This document shows positions 6,770-14,592 of a stretch of DNA of 24,661 nt, piece after piece. This stretch comes from Solirubrobacteraceae bacterium (GTDB lineage: Bacteria > Actinomycetota > Thermoleophilia > Solirubrobacterales > Solirubrobacteraceae): the NCBI GenBank assembly GCA_019683665.1, contig JADGIB010000014.1, positions 1 to 24,661 of the forward strand. Direction: 5' to 3'. Position numbers and translations under genes: made by a program. Position 1 is the first letter of the stretch. The number at the start of each line of letters is the position of its first letter. The notes below the pieces were generated by a model that did not search any database, was not told where the DNA came from, and saw nothing but the letters and a program-made list of their open reading frames with translations.

Positions 6770-8203
6770 TTGCCAGACGTCGAGACCTATGACCTCCTCG
6801 TCGTCGGGGGCGGCCCGGCGGGCCTGGCGGCGGCGGCTGACGCCGCCGCCCTCGGCCTGTCGGTGGCCCTCGCCGACGAGCGGGCGACCCTCGGCGGGCA
6901 GATCTTCAAGCAGATGGGCCCGGGCTTCGAGGTTCGCGACCCGAGTGCGCTCGGGCATGACTACGCCCGGGGACGGGCCCTGATCGAGGCGGCCGAGCGA
7001 TCGGCCGCCACGATCCTCACCAGGACTGCGGTCGTCGCCGTCGAGGGCGACCGCGTCGTGCTCGTCACCGAGGGCGAGCACGCTCGGACGGTCGTCGCGC
7101 GCCGGCTGCTGCTGGCGCCCGGCGCCCACGACCGCCCGGTCGCGTTCCCCGGTTGGACGCTGCCGGGCGTGCTCACCGCCGGCGCGGCGCAGACACTCGT
7201 GAAGGCCCAGCGCGTGGCGCCGGGCGAGCGCGCCGTGTTCGCCGGCAGCGGGCCGCTGGCGCTCGCGTTCCCGGCCCAGCTGCAGGCGATGGGCGTCCCC
7301 GTCGCCTGCGTCCTGGAGGCCGGGCCGCCGCCGCGGCTGGGCGACGTCGCGCGGATGCTCGTGGCCGCGCGGGGCAACACCCGCCTGCTGCGCGACGCCG
7401 TCCACTACCGCACGACGCTGCTGCGCCACCGCGTCCCGCTGCGCTACCGGCGGATCGTCGTCCGCGCCGAGGGCGACGGCCGGGTCGAGCAGGTGACCCA
7501 CGCCCGCGTGGACGCCGACTGGCGCGTGATCCCCGGCACCGAGGAGACGATCGCGGCCGACACCCTGTGCGTGGGCTACGGCTTCACGCCGTCGGTCGAG
7601 CTGCTGCGCCTCGTCGGCTGCCAGATGGACTTCGACGAGGACCGCGGCGGCCCCGTCGCCGTGCTGGACGACTGGCAGCGCACGTCGGTGGCCGGCGTGC
7701 TCGCCGCCGGCGACGGCACCGGCGTCGACGGCTCGTACGTCGCCATCGACGAGGGACGCCTCGCGGCCCTGGGTGCCGCGCGCGACCTCGGGAGGATCGA
7801 CCCGGCGGCCGCCGACCGCGCCGCCGCGCCGATCCGGGCGCGGATCGCCCGCAAGCGGCGGTTCGCGCGCGCGCTGAAGCGGATGCACCGCATCGGTCCG
7901 GGCCTGTTCGAGCTGACCACCCCCGACACGGTCCTGTGCCGCTGCGAGGAGGTGACGCGGGCGCGCATCGACGAGGCCGTCGAGGGCACCGCGGACCTCA
8001 GCGCGGTCAAGGCCCTGACCCGGGCCGGCATGGGCCTGTGCCAGGGGCGCAACTGCCAGCGCCACGTCATGGCCCGCATCACCGCCCGCCACGGCGTGCA
8101 GCCGGGCGCGATCGTCCCGGCGACCCCGCGCCTGCCGGCGCGGCCGGTGCCGCTGTCGGCGGTCGCCGAGCGACCCGACGAGGAGCTGGGGCTGTTCCAA
8201 TGA
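6770..8203 (+). CDS. Alpha subunit of a heterotrimeric FAD/[2Fe-2S] amino/imino acid dehydrogenase (HcnB/OoxA/LhpF-like)
   Basis: This 477-residue flavoprotein has an N-terminal dinucleotide-binding motif GGGPAGLA (13-20) and a second nucleotide-binding region with GSGPLALAF. The C-terminal BFD-like [2Fe-2S] module carries Cys390, Cys392, Cys424 and Cys429 (CRC...CQGRNC). This architecture is found in the alpha subunits of hydrogen cyanide synthase, opine oxidases and D-proline / D-hydroxyproline dehydrogenases. There it passes electrons from the beta subunit to an acceptor. A TTG start is used because GGAGAG lies just upstream and no other start precedes the nucleotide-binding motif; the spacing is short (four bases). 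Its stop overlaps the beta-subunit start (ATGA). Confidence 0.88.
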   Translation: MPDVETYDLLVVGGGPAGLAAAADAAALGLSVALADERATLGGQIFKQMGPGFEVRDPSALGHDYARGRALIEAAERSAATILTRTAVVAVEGDRVVLVTEGEHARTVVARRLLLAPGAHDRPVAFPGWTLPGVLTAGAAQTLVKAQRVAPGERAVFAGSGPLALAFPAQLQAMGVPVACVLEAGPPPRLGDVARMLVAARGNTRLLRDAVHYRTTLLRHRVPLRYRRIVVRAEGDGRVEQVTHARVDADWRVIPGTEETIAADTLCVGYGFTPSVELLRLVGCQMDFDEDRGGPVAVLDDWQRTSVAGVLAAGDGTGVDGSYVAIDEGRLAALGAARDLGRIDPAAADRAAAPIRARIARKRRFARALKRMHRIGPGLFELTTPDTVLCRCEEVTRARIDEAVEGTADLSAVKALTRAGMGLCQGRNCQRHVMARITARHGVQPGAIVPATPRLPARPVPLSAVAERPDEELGLFQ

Positions 8204-9426
8204 GCGCACCGCGACCCCTGCCCGTGCCCGAGACGATCGGCGACCTGCCCGCCGACACCGACGTCCTCGTCATCGGCGGCGGCATCGCCGGCACCGCGAT
8301 GGCGTACTACCTCGCGCGCGCCGGCGTCGAGGTCGTCCTCGTCGAGCGCGGCGAGCTCAACCGCGAGGCGTCCGGCACGAACGCCGGCTCGCTGCACCTG
8401 CAGATCGCCATCCACCAGCTCGCCGGCGGCCTGCAGACGGCGAACGCCGAGGACCGCCTGCGCGAGGAGACGCGCTTCGCGGCCGAGGCGGCCCAGCTGT
8501 GGGCCGACCTCGAGGACGAGCTGGACGGCCCGATCGACCTCCACCTGACCGGCGGCCTGATGGTGGCCGAGAAGCCGGAGGAGCTGCGCTTCCTGTACGA
8601 GAAGCACGAGATCGAGAAGACGGCCGGCCTCGAGACGCACGTCGTCGAGGGCCGCGAGCTGCGCGAGCTCGCGCCGTGGCTGTCGGACGCGATCATCGGC
8701 GCCGCGTACTGCCCGGTCGAGGGCCACGTCAACCCGCTCATGGCCGCGCCGCTGTTCGCGCTGCGGGCCATCGAGCACGGGGCGGTCGTGCGCACCGGCG
8801 CGGGCGTGCGCGAGGTCGACGCGCTCGGCGCCGACGGCGGCGCCCCGTTCCGCGTGCGCACGGCCCTGGGCACGATCCGGGCCCAGCGGATCGTCTGCGC
8901 GGCGGGCGCCTGGGCGACCGAGATCGGCCGCCAGGTCGGCCTGGAGATGCCGATCCGCCAGATGCCCCTGCACGTGAACGTCACCGAGGCGCGGCCCCGG
9001 CTCATCGAGCCGCTCGTCCAGCACATCGGCCGCCGCCTGACGCTCAAGCAGGCGTTCAACGGCACCTTCATCATCGGCGGCGGCTGGCCGTCGTACCCGG
9101 ACCCGCCCCGCCGCCACGCGACGCGCTGGTCGAGCGCCGCCGGCAACGCGGCCGTCGCCGTCGACGTCGTCCCGGCGCTGGCCGACGTGCGCCTCGTGCG
9201 GACCTGGTCGGGCGTCAACCCGTGGACCGACGACGTCTCGCCCGTCGTGGGCGCGTCGCGCCGGGTCCCCGGCTTCCACGCGGTCGTGGTCGGCTCCTCC
9301 GGCTACACGATGACCCCGATCCTGGCGCGGACGCTGGCCGAGCGCATGGTCGACCCGACGCTGGCGCCGATGCCCGACGAGTACTCACCCGACCGCCCGC
9401 CGGCCCGCTCGCCGGGGGCGAGCTGA
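8200..9426 (+). CDS. Beta subunit, DAO-type FAD-dependent oxidoreductase (HcnC/OoxB/D-hydroxyproline dehydrogenase-like)
   Basis: This 408-residue D-amino-acid-oxidase-fold protein opens with an FAD-binding GGGIAGTAMAYYLARAG (26-42) followed by a Glu-terminated strand (VVLVERG). Near the C-terminus it has a second FAD contact region (VVVGSSGYTMTPILARTLAE). This would be the catalytic subunit, oxidising a C-N bond of an amino or imino acid to an imine. Translational coupling to alpha (ATGA) supports a complex. The matching gamma subunit is displaced to 10386 by an intervening DapA-family gene. Opine, sarcosine or D-proline-type substrates are all possible. The adjacent DapA homologue favours D-hydroxyproline or a similar imino acid (inference). 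Confidence 0.88.
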   Translation: MSAPRPLPVPETIGDLPADTDVLVIGGGIAGTAMAYYLARAGVEVVLVERGELNREASGTNAGSLHLQIAIHQLAGGLQTANAEDRLREETRFAAEAAQLWADLEDELDGPIDLHLTGGLMVAEKPEELRFLYEKHEIEKTAGLETHVVEGRELRELAPWLSDAIIGAAYCPVEGHVNPLMAAPLFALRAIEHGAVVRTGAGVREVDALGADGGAPFRVRTALGTIRAQRIVCAAGAWATEIGRQVGLEMPIRQMPLHVNVTEARPRLIEPLVQHIGRRLTLKQAFNGTFIIGGGWPSYPDPPRRHATRWSSAAGNAAVAVDVVPALADVRLVRTWSGVNPWTDDVSPVVGASRRVPGFHAVVVGSSGYTMTPILARTLAERMVDPTLAPMPDEYSPDRPPARSPGAS

Positions 9427-9441
9427 ACCAGAGAGGACGCG

Positions 9442-10383
9442 ATGGACCGAAACAGCGTGGACTGGAAGGGCTACTACGCCGCCGTCCCGACCCCGTTCAA
9501 CGAGGACGGCAGCCTGGCCCTGGACCTGCTGCGCGAGCTGCTCGAGCTCTACGTCAGCTCGGGCCTGCACGGCGTGCTGATCGAGGGCACGACCGGCGAG
9601 TGGTTCTCGCAGAGCCCGGAGGAGCGCCGCCTCGTCGCCGAGACGGCGGTCGAGACGATCAAGGGCCGCATCCCGGTCATCGTCGGCTGCACCGACTACA
9701 CGGCCGACCTCGTCGCCGGGCACGCCGAGGGCGCGCTGAAGGCGGGCGCGGACGGCATCGCGGCCACGCCGCCGCCGTACGCGAAGCCGTTCCCCGAGGA
9801 GACCGTCGCCTGGTACGAGGCGATCTCGGCCAAGGTCGACGCGCCGCTGATGATCTACAACTGGCCGCACGGCACGAGCGTCGAGATCGACACCGAGCTC
9901 GCGCGGCGGCTCGTCGAGATCGACACGGTCGTCGCCTTCAAGGACTCGACGCCGAACGTCGAGCAGTTCTACCGCTCGTCGCGGGAGCTCGTGGACAAGG
10001 TCCGCGTCTTCGGCCCGTACATGACGCCGGCCGGCCTCGAGCAGCTGGAGCGCTACGGCGGCGACGGGACGATCGGCGGCGGCTCGCTGTTCCTGCGCGA
10101 GGACGCCGAGTTCTGGGAGGCGCACTGGCGCGGCGACCACGACGCGGCGCTCGCGCACGCGATCCGCAACGAGCGGCTCTTCCCGAAGCTGTGGCTGCCG
10201 GGCGGCTGGGCCGGGCGCCACGGCCACTACGCCAGCGAGCTGAAGGCGCTCATGGCGATCCTCGGCCAGCCGGGCGGCACGGTGCGCCCGCCGCGCCTGC
10301 CGATCACCGATCCGGCCAAGCTCAAGGAGATGCGCGAGATCCTCGTCGAGGAGGGCCTCGTGCCCGCGGAGGCGGGGAGCTGA
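9442..10383 (+). CDS. DapA (dihydrodipicolinate synthase/N-acetylneuraminate lyase) family enzyme
   Basis: This 313-residue TIM-barrel Schiff-base aldolase/lyase has the family motifs GTTGE (49-53), catalytic Tyr139 in IYNWP, and the Schiff-base Lys167 in VVAFKDST. The family includes true dihydrodipicolinate synthase, sugar-acid dehydratases and pyrroline-4-hydroxy-2-carboxylate deaminase of hydroxyproline catabolism. Placement between the beta and gamma dehydrogenase subunits argues against lysine biosynthesis and for acting on the dehydrogenase product. A GAGAGGA ribosome-binding site precedes the ATG. The specific deaminase assignment is inference; a retro-aldolase on a keto-acid product is the main alternative. 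Confidence 0.87.
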   Translation: MDRNSVDWKGYYAAVPTPFNEDGSLALDLLRELLELYVSSGLHGVLIEGTTGEWFSQSPEERRLVAETAVETIKGRIPVIVGCTDYTADLVAGHAEGALKAGADGIAATPPPYAKPFPEETVAWYEAISAKVDAPLMIYNWPHGTSVEIDTELARRLVEIDTVVAFKDSTPNVEQFYRSSRELVDKVRVFGPYMTPAGLEQLERYGGDGTIGGGSLFLREDAEFWEAHWRGDHDAALAHAIRNERLFPKLWLPGGWAGRHGHYASELKALMAILGQPGGTVRPPRLPITDPAKLKEMREILVEEGLVPAEAGS

Positions 10384-10385
10384 CC

Positions 10386-10691
10386 ATGGGCCGCCGGCTG
10401 CCGCTGGGCCCCGCGATCGAGCGCGGCCCGGCGGTGACCATCACCGTCGACGGGCGCGCCGTCCGGGCGCACGCGGGGGAGACCGTGGCCGCCGCGCTGC
10501 TGGCCGAGGGCGTGCTCGCGACCCGCACGACGGTCGGCGGCGCCCCCCGCGGCGTGTTCTGCGGCATGGGCGTCTGCTTCGACTGCCTCGCCGTCATCGA
10601 CGGCGTGCCGAACACGCGCACCTGCATGACGTACGTGCGCGACGGGATGGACGTCCGCCTCCAGGACGGCCTGACGCCCGCCGGGTCCTGA
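10386..10691 (+). CDS. Gamma subunit, small [2Fe-2S] ferredoxin-like protein (HcnA/SoxA-like)
   Basis: This 101-residue protein matches the short plant-type [2Fe-2S] subunit of three-component amino/imino acid dehydrogenases. Its cluster ligands are Cys59, Cys64, Cys67 and Cys80 (CGMGVCFDC then RTC). A beta-grasp start (VTITVDGRAVRAHAGETVAAALL) precedes them. It would relay electrons from the alpha/beta flavin subunits. The ATG lies two bases after the DapA stop, with GGGGAG six bases upstream. It is the last gene of block 2, and a hairpin follows within six bases. Confidence 0.9.
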   Translation: MGRRLPLGPAIERGPAVTITVDGRAVRAHAGETVAAALLAEGVLATRTTVGGAPRGVFCGMGVCFDCLAVIDGVPNTRTCMTYVRDGMDVRLQDGLTPAGS

Positions 10692-10696
10692 GCCCT

Positions 10697-10719
10697 GGGC
10701 GCGGGTACGCGCCCGTACC
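10697..10719 (+). terminator. Two mutually exclusive hairpins after the gamma subunit
   Basis: GGGCGCG (10697-10703) pairs with CGCGCCC (10708-10714) around a four-base loop. Alternatively GGTACG (10704-10709) pairs with CGTACC (10714-10719). They overlap, so only one can form. The position directly after the block-2 stop fits a terminator; there is no U-tract. Confidence 0.5.
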
Positions 10720-10761
10720 AGCGTCGAGAGGCCCGCGTTTGCGAGCCTTTCGCGTTGCTGT

Positions 10762-10775
10762 CCGCATAGCGAGCG
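10762..10775 (-). promoter_or_regulatory. Auxiliary inverted operator half-site upstream of R3
   Basis: The minus-strand reading CGCTCGCTATGCGG shares the 11-base core CTCGCTATGCG with the second half of operator R2 (4242-4252). It lies about 50 bases upstream of the main R3 site, which could allow looping or cooperative binding (inference). Confidence 0.45.
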
Positions 10776-10806
10776 CGTGACCGCTTGACGAGCGTCCGGA
10801 CGGTGT

Positions 10807-10841
10807 GGTTCATTATGCGGGCGCATGGCCGCCATGCGAGC
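10807..10841. promoter_or_regulatory. Operator R3 and promoter region of the HyuA-Dpp-M24 block
   Basis: Half-sites TTATGCGGG (10813-10821) and CCATGCGAG (10832-10840) are 19 bases apart, as in R1 and R2, and GGTTCANTATGCGGGCG is shared with R2. A -10 candidate CATTAT (10811-10816) corresponds to the R2 -10. The nearest -35-like element, TTGACG (10785-10790), is 20 bases away, longer than optimal. The leader to the GTG at 10899 would be about 75 bases. The rest of 10692-10898 holds no gene that I can see. Confidence 0.65.
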
Positions 10842-10898
10842 GCGCCGCGCTCTTTCCCCCAAGACACCGATCACGAGACACCCGAGGAGCAGGAACAC

Positions 10899-12917
10899 GT
10901 GGGATTCAGGCTGGGCGTCGACATCGGCGGTACGTTCACCGACGCCGTCGCCATCTCGGACGACGGACGCGAGGTGACCGCCAAGGCGCCCTCGACGCCG
11001 GGCAACCTGGCGAAGGGCGTCCTCGACGCCGTCGCGGGGCTCGGGGTCGACGTGCGCGAGCTCGACGGCTTCGTGCACGGGACGACCGCCGGGCTCAACG
11101 CCTTCCTCGAGCGCCGTGGCGCCCGCGTCGCGCTGCTGACGACCCGCGGGTTCCGCGACGTCTACGCCATCGGCCGCGCCAGCCGCCCGGCCATGTACGA
11201 CGTCCGGTACCGCCCGGCCGAGCCGCTCGTGCCGCGCCGCGACGTCTTCGAGATCACCGAGCGCATGACCGCCTCCGGCGAGGTCCTCACCGCCCTCGAC
11301 GAGGCGCAGGTCCGCGCGCTGGCCGCCCGGCTGCGCGACACGTACGAGGCCGTCGCCGTCGTCTTCCTCCACTCGTACGCCAACCCGGCGCACGAGGAGC
11401 GGGTGAAGGCGATCCTGGCCGAGGAGGCGCCCGACCTGGCCGTCATGTGCTCGGTCGACGTCGCGCCCGAGTGGCGCGAGTACGAGCGCACGAGCACGAC
11501 GGTCGTCTCCGCCTACGTCGCGCCGATCGTCAAGGAGTACCTCGGCCGCCTGGAGTCGCAGCTGCGCGAGCGGGGCTTCGCGAGCACGCTGCGCGTCATG
11601 CAGTCCAACGGCGGCGTCATGACGGCGCCTGTCGCGACCGACAAGCCGATCCAGACGCTCCTGTCCGGCCCGGTCGGCGGCACCGTCGCCTGCGTCGAGG
11701 TCGCCCGCCTGCTCGACCTCGACCGCCTCATCTGCGTCGACATGGGCGGCACCTCGTTCGACGTCAGCCTCGTCATCAACGGCCGCGCCACCGTCGAGCC
11801 GTCGCTGACGCTCGAGGGCCAGCCGATGCTGACCCCGGCCGTCGCGATCCACACGGTCGGCGCCGGCGGCGGCTCCGTCGCCTACGTCGAGGCCGGCGCG
11901 CTGCGCGTCGGGCCGCGCTCGGCGGGCGCCGTCCCCGGCCCGGTCTGCTACCGCCGCGGCGGCACCGAGCCGACCGTCACCGACGCGAACGTCGTCCTCG
12001 GGCGCCTGCCCGGCAGCGCCCGCCTCGGCGGCGACCTCGACCTCGACGTCGAGGCCGCCGGCGCCGCGATCGAGCGCCTCGGCGAGCAGCTCGGCCTCGA
12101 CCGCCTCGCCGCCGCCAACGGCATCATCGCCGTGGCCGACGCGGCGATGGCGAACGCGATCCGCGAGATCACCGTCTCGCACGGCATCGACCCGCGCGAC
12201 TTCAGCCTGCTCGCCTTCGGCGGCGCCGGCCCGCTGCACGCGGTCGCGCTGGCCGAGGAGCTCGACATCCCGCGCGTCGTCATCCCGGCCAACCCGGGCG
12301 TCCTGTCGGCGTGGGGGATGCTCCACAGCGACACCCGCCACGACCTCGTGCAGAACTACTTCACGAAGGTCGCCGACCTCACGCCCGAGCAGCTCGAGGC
12401 CGCGATCGGCGAGCTGTCGGAGCGCGGGCGCCAGCTGCTCGAGCAGGACGGGGTCGAGCCGGAGGCGATGGAGCTCGTCCCCGCCGCCGACCTGCGCTAC
12501 GCCGGCCAGGAGTACACGGTGACCGTCGCGTGGGACGCCGGCGAGGCGCCGGCGGACACGATCGCCAGGCTCACCGAGCGCTTCGACGCCGCGCACCTCG
12601 AGCGCTACGGCCACAACAACGAGGGCGAGGCCGTCGAGTGCGTGAACCTGCGGGTCACCGCGCTGGGCCGCGTCAAGAAGGTCGAGATCGCCGGCCCCGA
12701 GCCCGGGACGCTCGGCGAGCCCGCGGCCCGCACCCGCGCCCACTTCAAGGGGGAGTGGCACGACGCGCCGGTCTACCGGCGCGAGACGCTCGGCCTCGAC
12801 GTCGTCGTGCCCGGCCCCGCGATCGTCCTCGAAGACGCGTGCACGACCGCGGTGCCGCCCGGCTGGGCCGCCCGAGTCGCCGCGCGCGGGACCCTCGTCA
12901 TCGAAAGGCAGCAGTAG
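10899..12917 (+). CDS. Hydantoinase/oxoprolinase family protein, HyuA-type ATP-binding subunit
   Basis: This 672-residue protein begins with the actin-like ATPase signature DIGGTFTD (8-15), has HGTT (60-63), and a second phosphate-binding segment DMGGTSFDV (281-289). The C-terminal hydantoinase-A domain follows. The family covers ATP-dependent 5-oxoprolinase, N-methylhydantoinase, caprolactamase and, more distantly, acetone/acetophenone carboxylases. The large subunit phosphorylates the amide carbonyl. The GTG at 10899 is chosen because the conserved N-terminus starts there and GAGGAG lies nine bases upstream; earlier in-frame ATGs fall in the promoter. HyuB follows directly. The pair most likely opens a five- to seven-membered lactam or cyclic imide, but the substrate is not readable. 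Confidence 0.92.
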   Translation: MGFRLGVDIGGTFTDAVAISDDGREVTAKAPSTPGNLAKGVLDAVAGLGVDVRELDGFVHGTTAGLNAFLERRGARVALLTTRGFRDVYAIGRASRPAMYDVRYRPAEPLVPRRDVFEITERMTASGEVLTALDEAQVRALAARLRDTYEAVAVVFLHSYANPAHEERVKAILAEEAPDLAVMCSVDVAPEWREYERTSTTVVSAYVAPIVKEYLGRLESQLRERGFASTLRVMQSNGGVMTAPVATDKPIQTLLSGPVGGTVACVEVARLLDLDRLICVDMGGTSFDVSLVINGRATVEPSLTLEGQPMLTPAVAIHTVGAGGGSVAYVEAGALRVGPRSAGAVPGPVCYRRGGTEPTVTDANVVLGRLPGSARLGGDLDLDVEAAGAAIERLGEQLGLDRLAAANGIIAVADAAMANAIREITVSHGIDPRDFSLLAFGGAGPLHAVALAEELDIPRVVIPANPGVLSAWGMLHSDTRHDLVQNYFTKVADLTPEQLEAAIGELSERGRQLLEQDGVEPEAMELVPAADLRYAGQEYTVTVAWDAGEAPADTIARLTERFDAAHLERYGHNNEGEAVECVNLRVTALGRVKKVEIAGPEPGTLGEPAARTRAHFKGEWHDAPVYRRETLGLDVVVPGPAIVLEDACTTAVPPGWAARVAARGTLVIERQQ

Positions 12918-12919
12918 AG

Positions 12920-14584
12920 ATGCCGGATCCCGTCACCGTCGAAGTCATCCGCAACGCGTTCAACTCGATCGCGTCGCAGATGAACAACAACCTGGCCCGG
13001 TCGGCCTACACGCCGATCATCTACGAGATGAAGGACTGCTCGGTCGGGCTGTTCGACGCGGACGCCCGGCTGCTCGGCCAGGCGCCGGGCCTGCCGATCT
13101 TCCTCGGCAACCTGGAGGCCGCGATCGAGGTCACGACCGAGCACTTCGGCGGCACGCACGTGTACCAGCCGGGCGACGTGTACGCGGTCAACGACGCGTA
13201 CCTCACCGGCAGCCACCTCAACGACGTCTCGGTCTTCTCGCCGGTCTTCCACGACGGCGAGCTCGTCGGCTTCTGCGCGACGAAGGCCCACTGGCTCGAC
13301 ATCGGGGCCAAGGACCCGAGCCAGGCCATGGACTCGACCGAGATCTACCAGGAGGGCTACCGGATCGCGCCGACGCACCTCTACCGCGCCGGCGAGCCCT
13401 GCACCGAGACGATCGAGTTCCTCACCCGCAACAGCCGCCTGCCGCGCTCGATCTGGGGCGACATGCACGCGCAGATCGCCGCGTGCCGCACCGGCGAGCA
13501 GCAGCTCCAGGCGCTCTACAACCGCTTCGGCGCGCAGACCGTGCGCGAGGCGGTGGCGGAGATCTTCGCCCAGTGCGAGCGCCTGGACCGCGAGGCGGTC
13601 CGCCGCCTGCCCGACGGCGTCTACACCGCCGAGGGCGAGCTCGACTCCCACGGCCCAGGCGGCGACCCCGTCCCGGTGAAGGTGACCGTCACCGTCGAGG
13701 GCGACGAGATGACGCTCGACCTCGCCGGCTCGAGCCCGCAGACGCCCGGCTGCATGAACTGCGGCCTCGCGCAGACGATCTCCGGCGCGCGCCTGGCCTA
13801 CAAGTTCCTGTTCAACCCGGACGTCCCGGTCACCGGCGGCACCTTCCGCAACCTGACGGTGAAGGCGCCCGAGCGCTCGGTGTTCGACGCCCGCGAGCCC
13901 GCCGCCTGCCAGTACTACTACCCGCACATCGGGCTGATGATCGACCTGTTCATCCGGGCGCTCGCGCCCGCGATGCCCGACGCCGTCGTCGCCGGCCAGC
14001 CGGCGGACGCGATGAACATCATGTTCACGGGCCCGAACCCGCGCACCGGCGAGCGGTTCGTGTGCGGCGAGTCGACCGCGGTCGGCTGGGGGGCGCGCGC
14101 CGGCAGCGACGGCACCGACGCGCTCGCCAACTACGGCGCGGGCGACCTGAAGAACTTCCCGGTCGAGGTCATCGAGTCGCTGTACCCGCTGCGCATCCAC
14201 AAGTACGGGCTCCGGGAGGGGTCCGGGGGCGACGGCGAGTTCCGCGGCGGCCTCGGCGTCGAGCGCGAGTACGAGACGCTCGGCGACGGCATCACGGTCT
14301 CGCTCTGGTTCGAGCGCACGCGCACGCCCGGTTGGGGCCTGTTCGGCGGCGAGCCCGGAGCGCCCGCCTCGGTGGAGGTGGACACCGGCGATGGCCCTCG
14401 GGAAGTGCTGAAGGCCAACCGGCTGGCCGTTCCGGCCGGCTCCCGCGTCGTCGTCCGCACGGGCGGCGGCGGGGGCTACGGGGATCCCAGCAACCGCTCC
14501 GATGAGGCGCGCGAGCGCGACCTCATCGACGGATACGTCACCACGACGCCCGTCGCCACCGCGGCGGGCACCCACGGGGAGTAG
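12920..14584 (+). CDS. Hydantoinase/oxoprolinase family protein, HyuB-type subunit
   Basis: This 554-residue protein is a full-length hydantoinase-B domain. It starts at DPVTVEVIRNAFNSIASQMN, has the conserved LARSAYTPIIYEMKDCS and GDVYAVNDAYLTGSHLND regions in its first third, and a glycine-rich C-terminal third (GEFRGGLGVEREYE, GGGGGYGDPS). It partners with the HyuA subunit two codons upstream to form the ATP-dependent amidohydrolase. In 5-oxoprolinases of animals, and of bacteria with the fused form, these two domains are one chain. No third (gamma) subunit is nearby, which weighs against an acetone-carboxylase-type complex. The next gene, a peptide-binding lipoprotein, begins eight bases after the stop. 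Confidence 0.92.
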   Translation: MPDPVTVEVIRNAFNSIASQMNNNLARSAYTPIIYEMKDCSVGLFDADARLLGQAPGLPIFLGNLEAAIEVTTEHFGGTHVYQPGDVYAVNDAYLTGSHLNDVSVFSPVFHDGELVGFCATKAHWLDIGAKDPSQAMDSTEIYQEGYRIAPTHLYRAGEPCTETIEFLTRNSRLPRSIWGDMHAQIAACRTGEQQLQALYNRFGAQTVREAVAEIFAQCERLDREAVRRLPDGVYTAEGELDSHGPGGDPVPVKVTVTVEGDEMTLDLAGSSPQTPGCMNCGLAQTISGARLAYKFLFNPDVPVTGGTFRNLTVKAPERSVFDAREPAACQYYYPHIGLMIDLFIRALAPAMPDAVVAGQPADAMNIMFTGPNPRTGERFVCGESTAVGWGARAGSDGTDALANYGAGDLKNFPVEVIESLYPLRIHKYGLREGSGGDGEFRGGLGVEREYETLGDGITVSLWFERTRTPGWGLFGGEPGAPASVEVDTGDGPREVLKANRLAVPAGSRVVVRTGGGGGYGDPSNRSDEARERDLIDGYVTTTPVATAAGTHGE

Positions 14585-14592
14585 CACCACAC

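Noticed and set aside
9442..10383. True dihydrodipicolinate synthase for lysine biosynthesis
   Set aside because: It is embedded between subunits of a catabolic dehydrogenase with no lysine genes nearby, although the catalytic residues are shared by the whole family.
10785..10898. Earlier start for HyuA
   Set aside because: The upstream in-frame ATGs lie in the -35/-10 and operator region. The family N-terminus (FRLGVDIGGTFTD) begins at the GTG at 10899.
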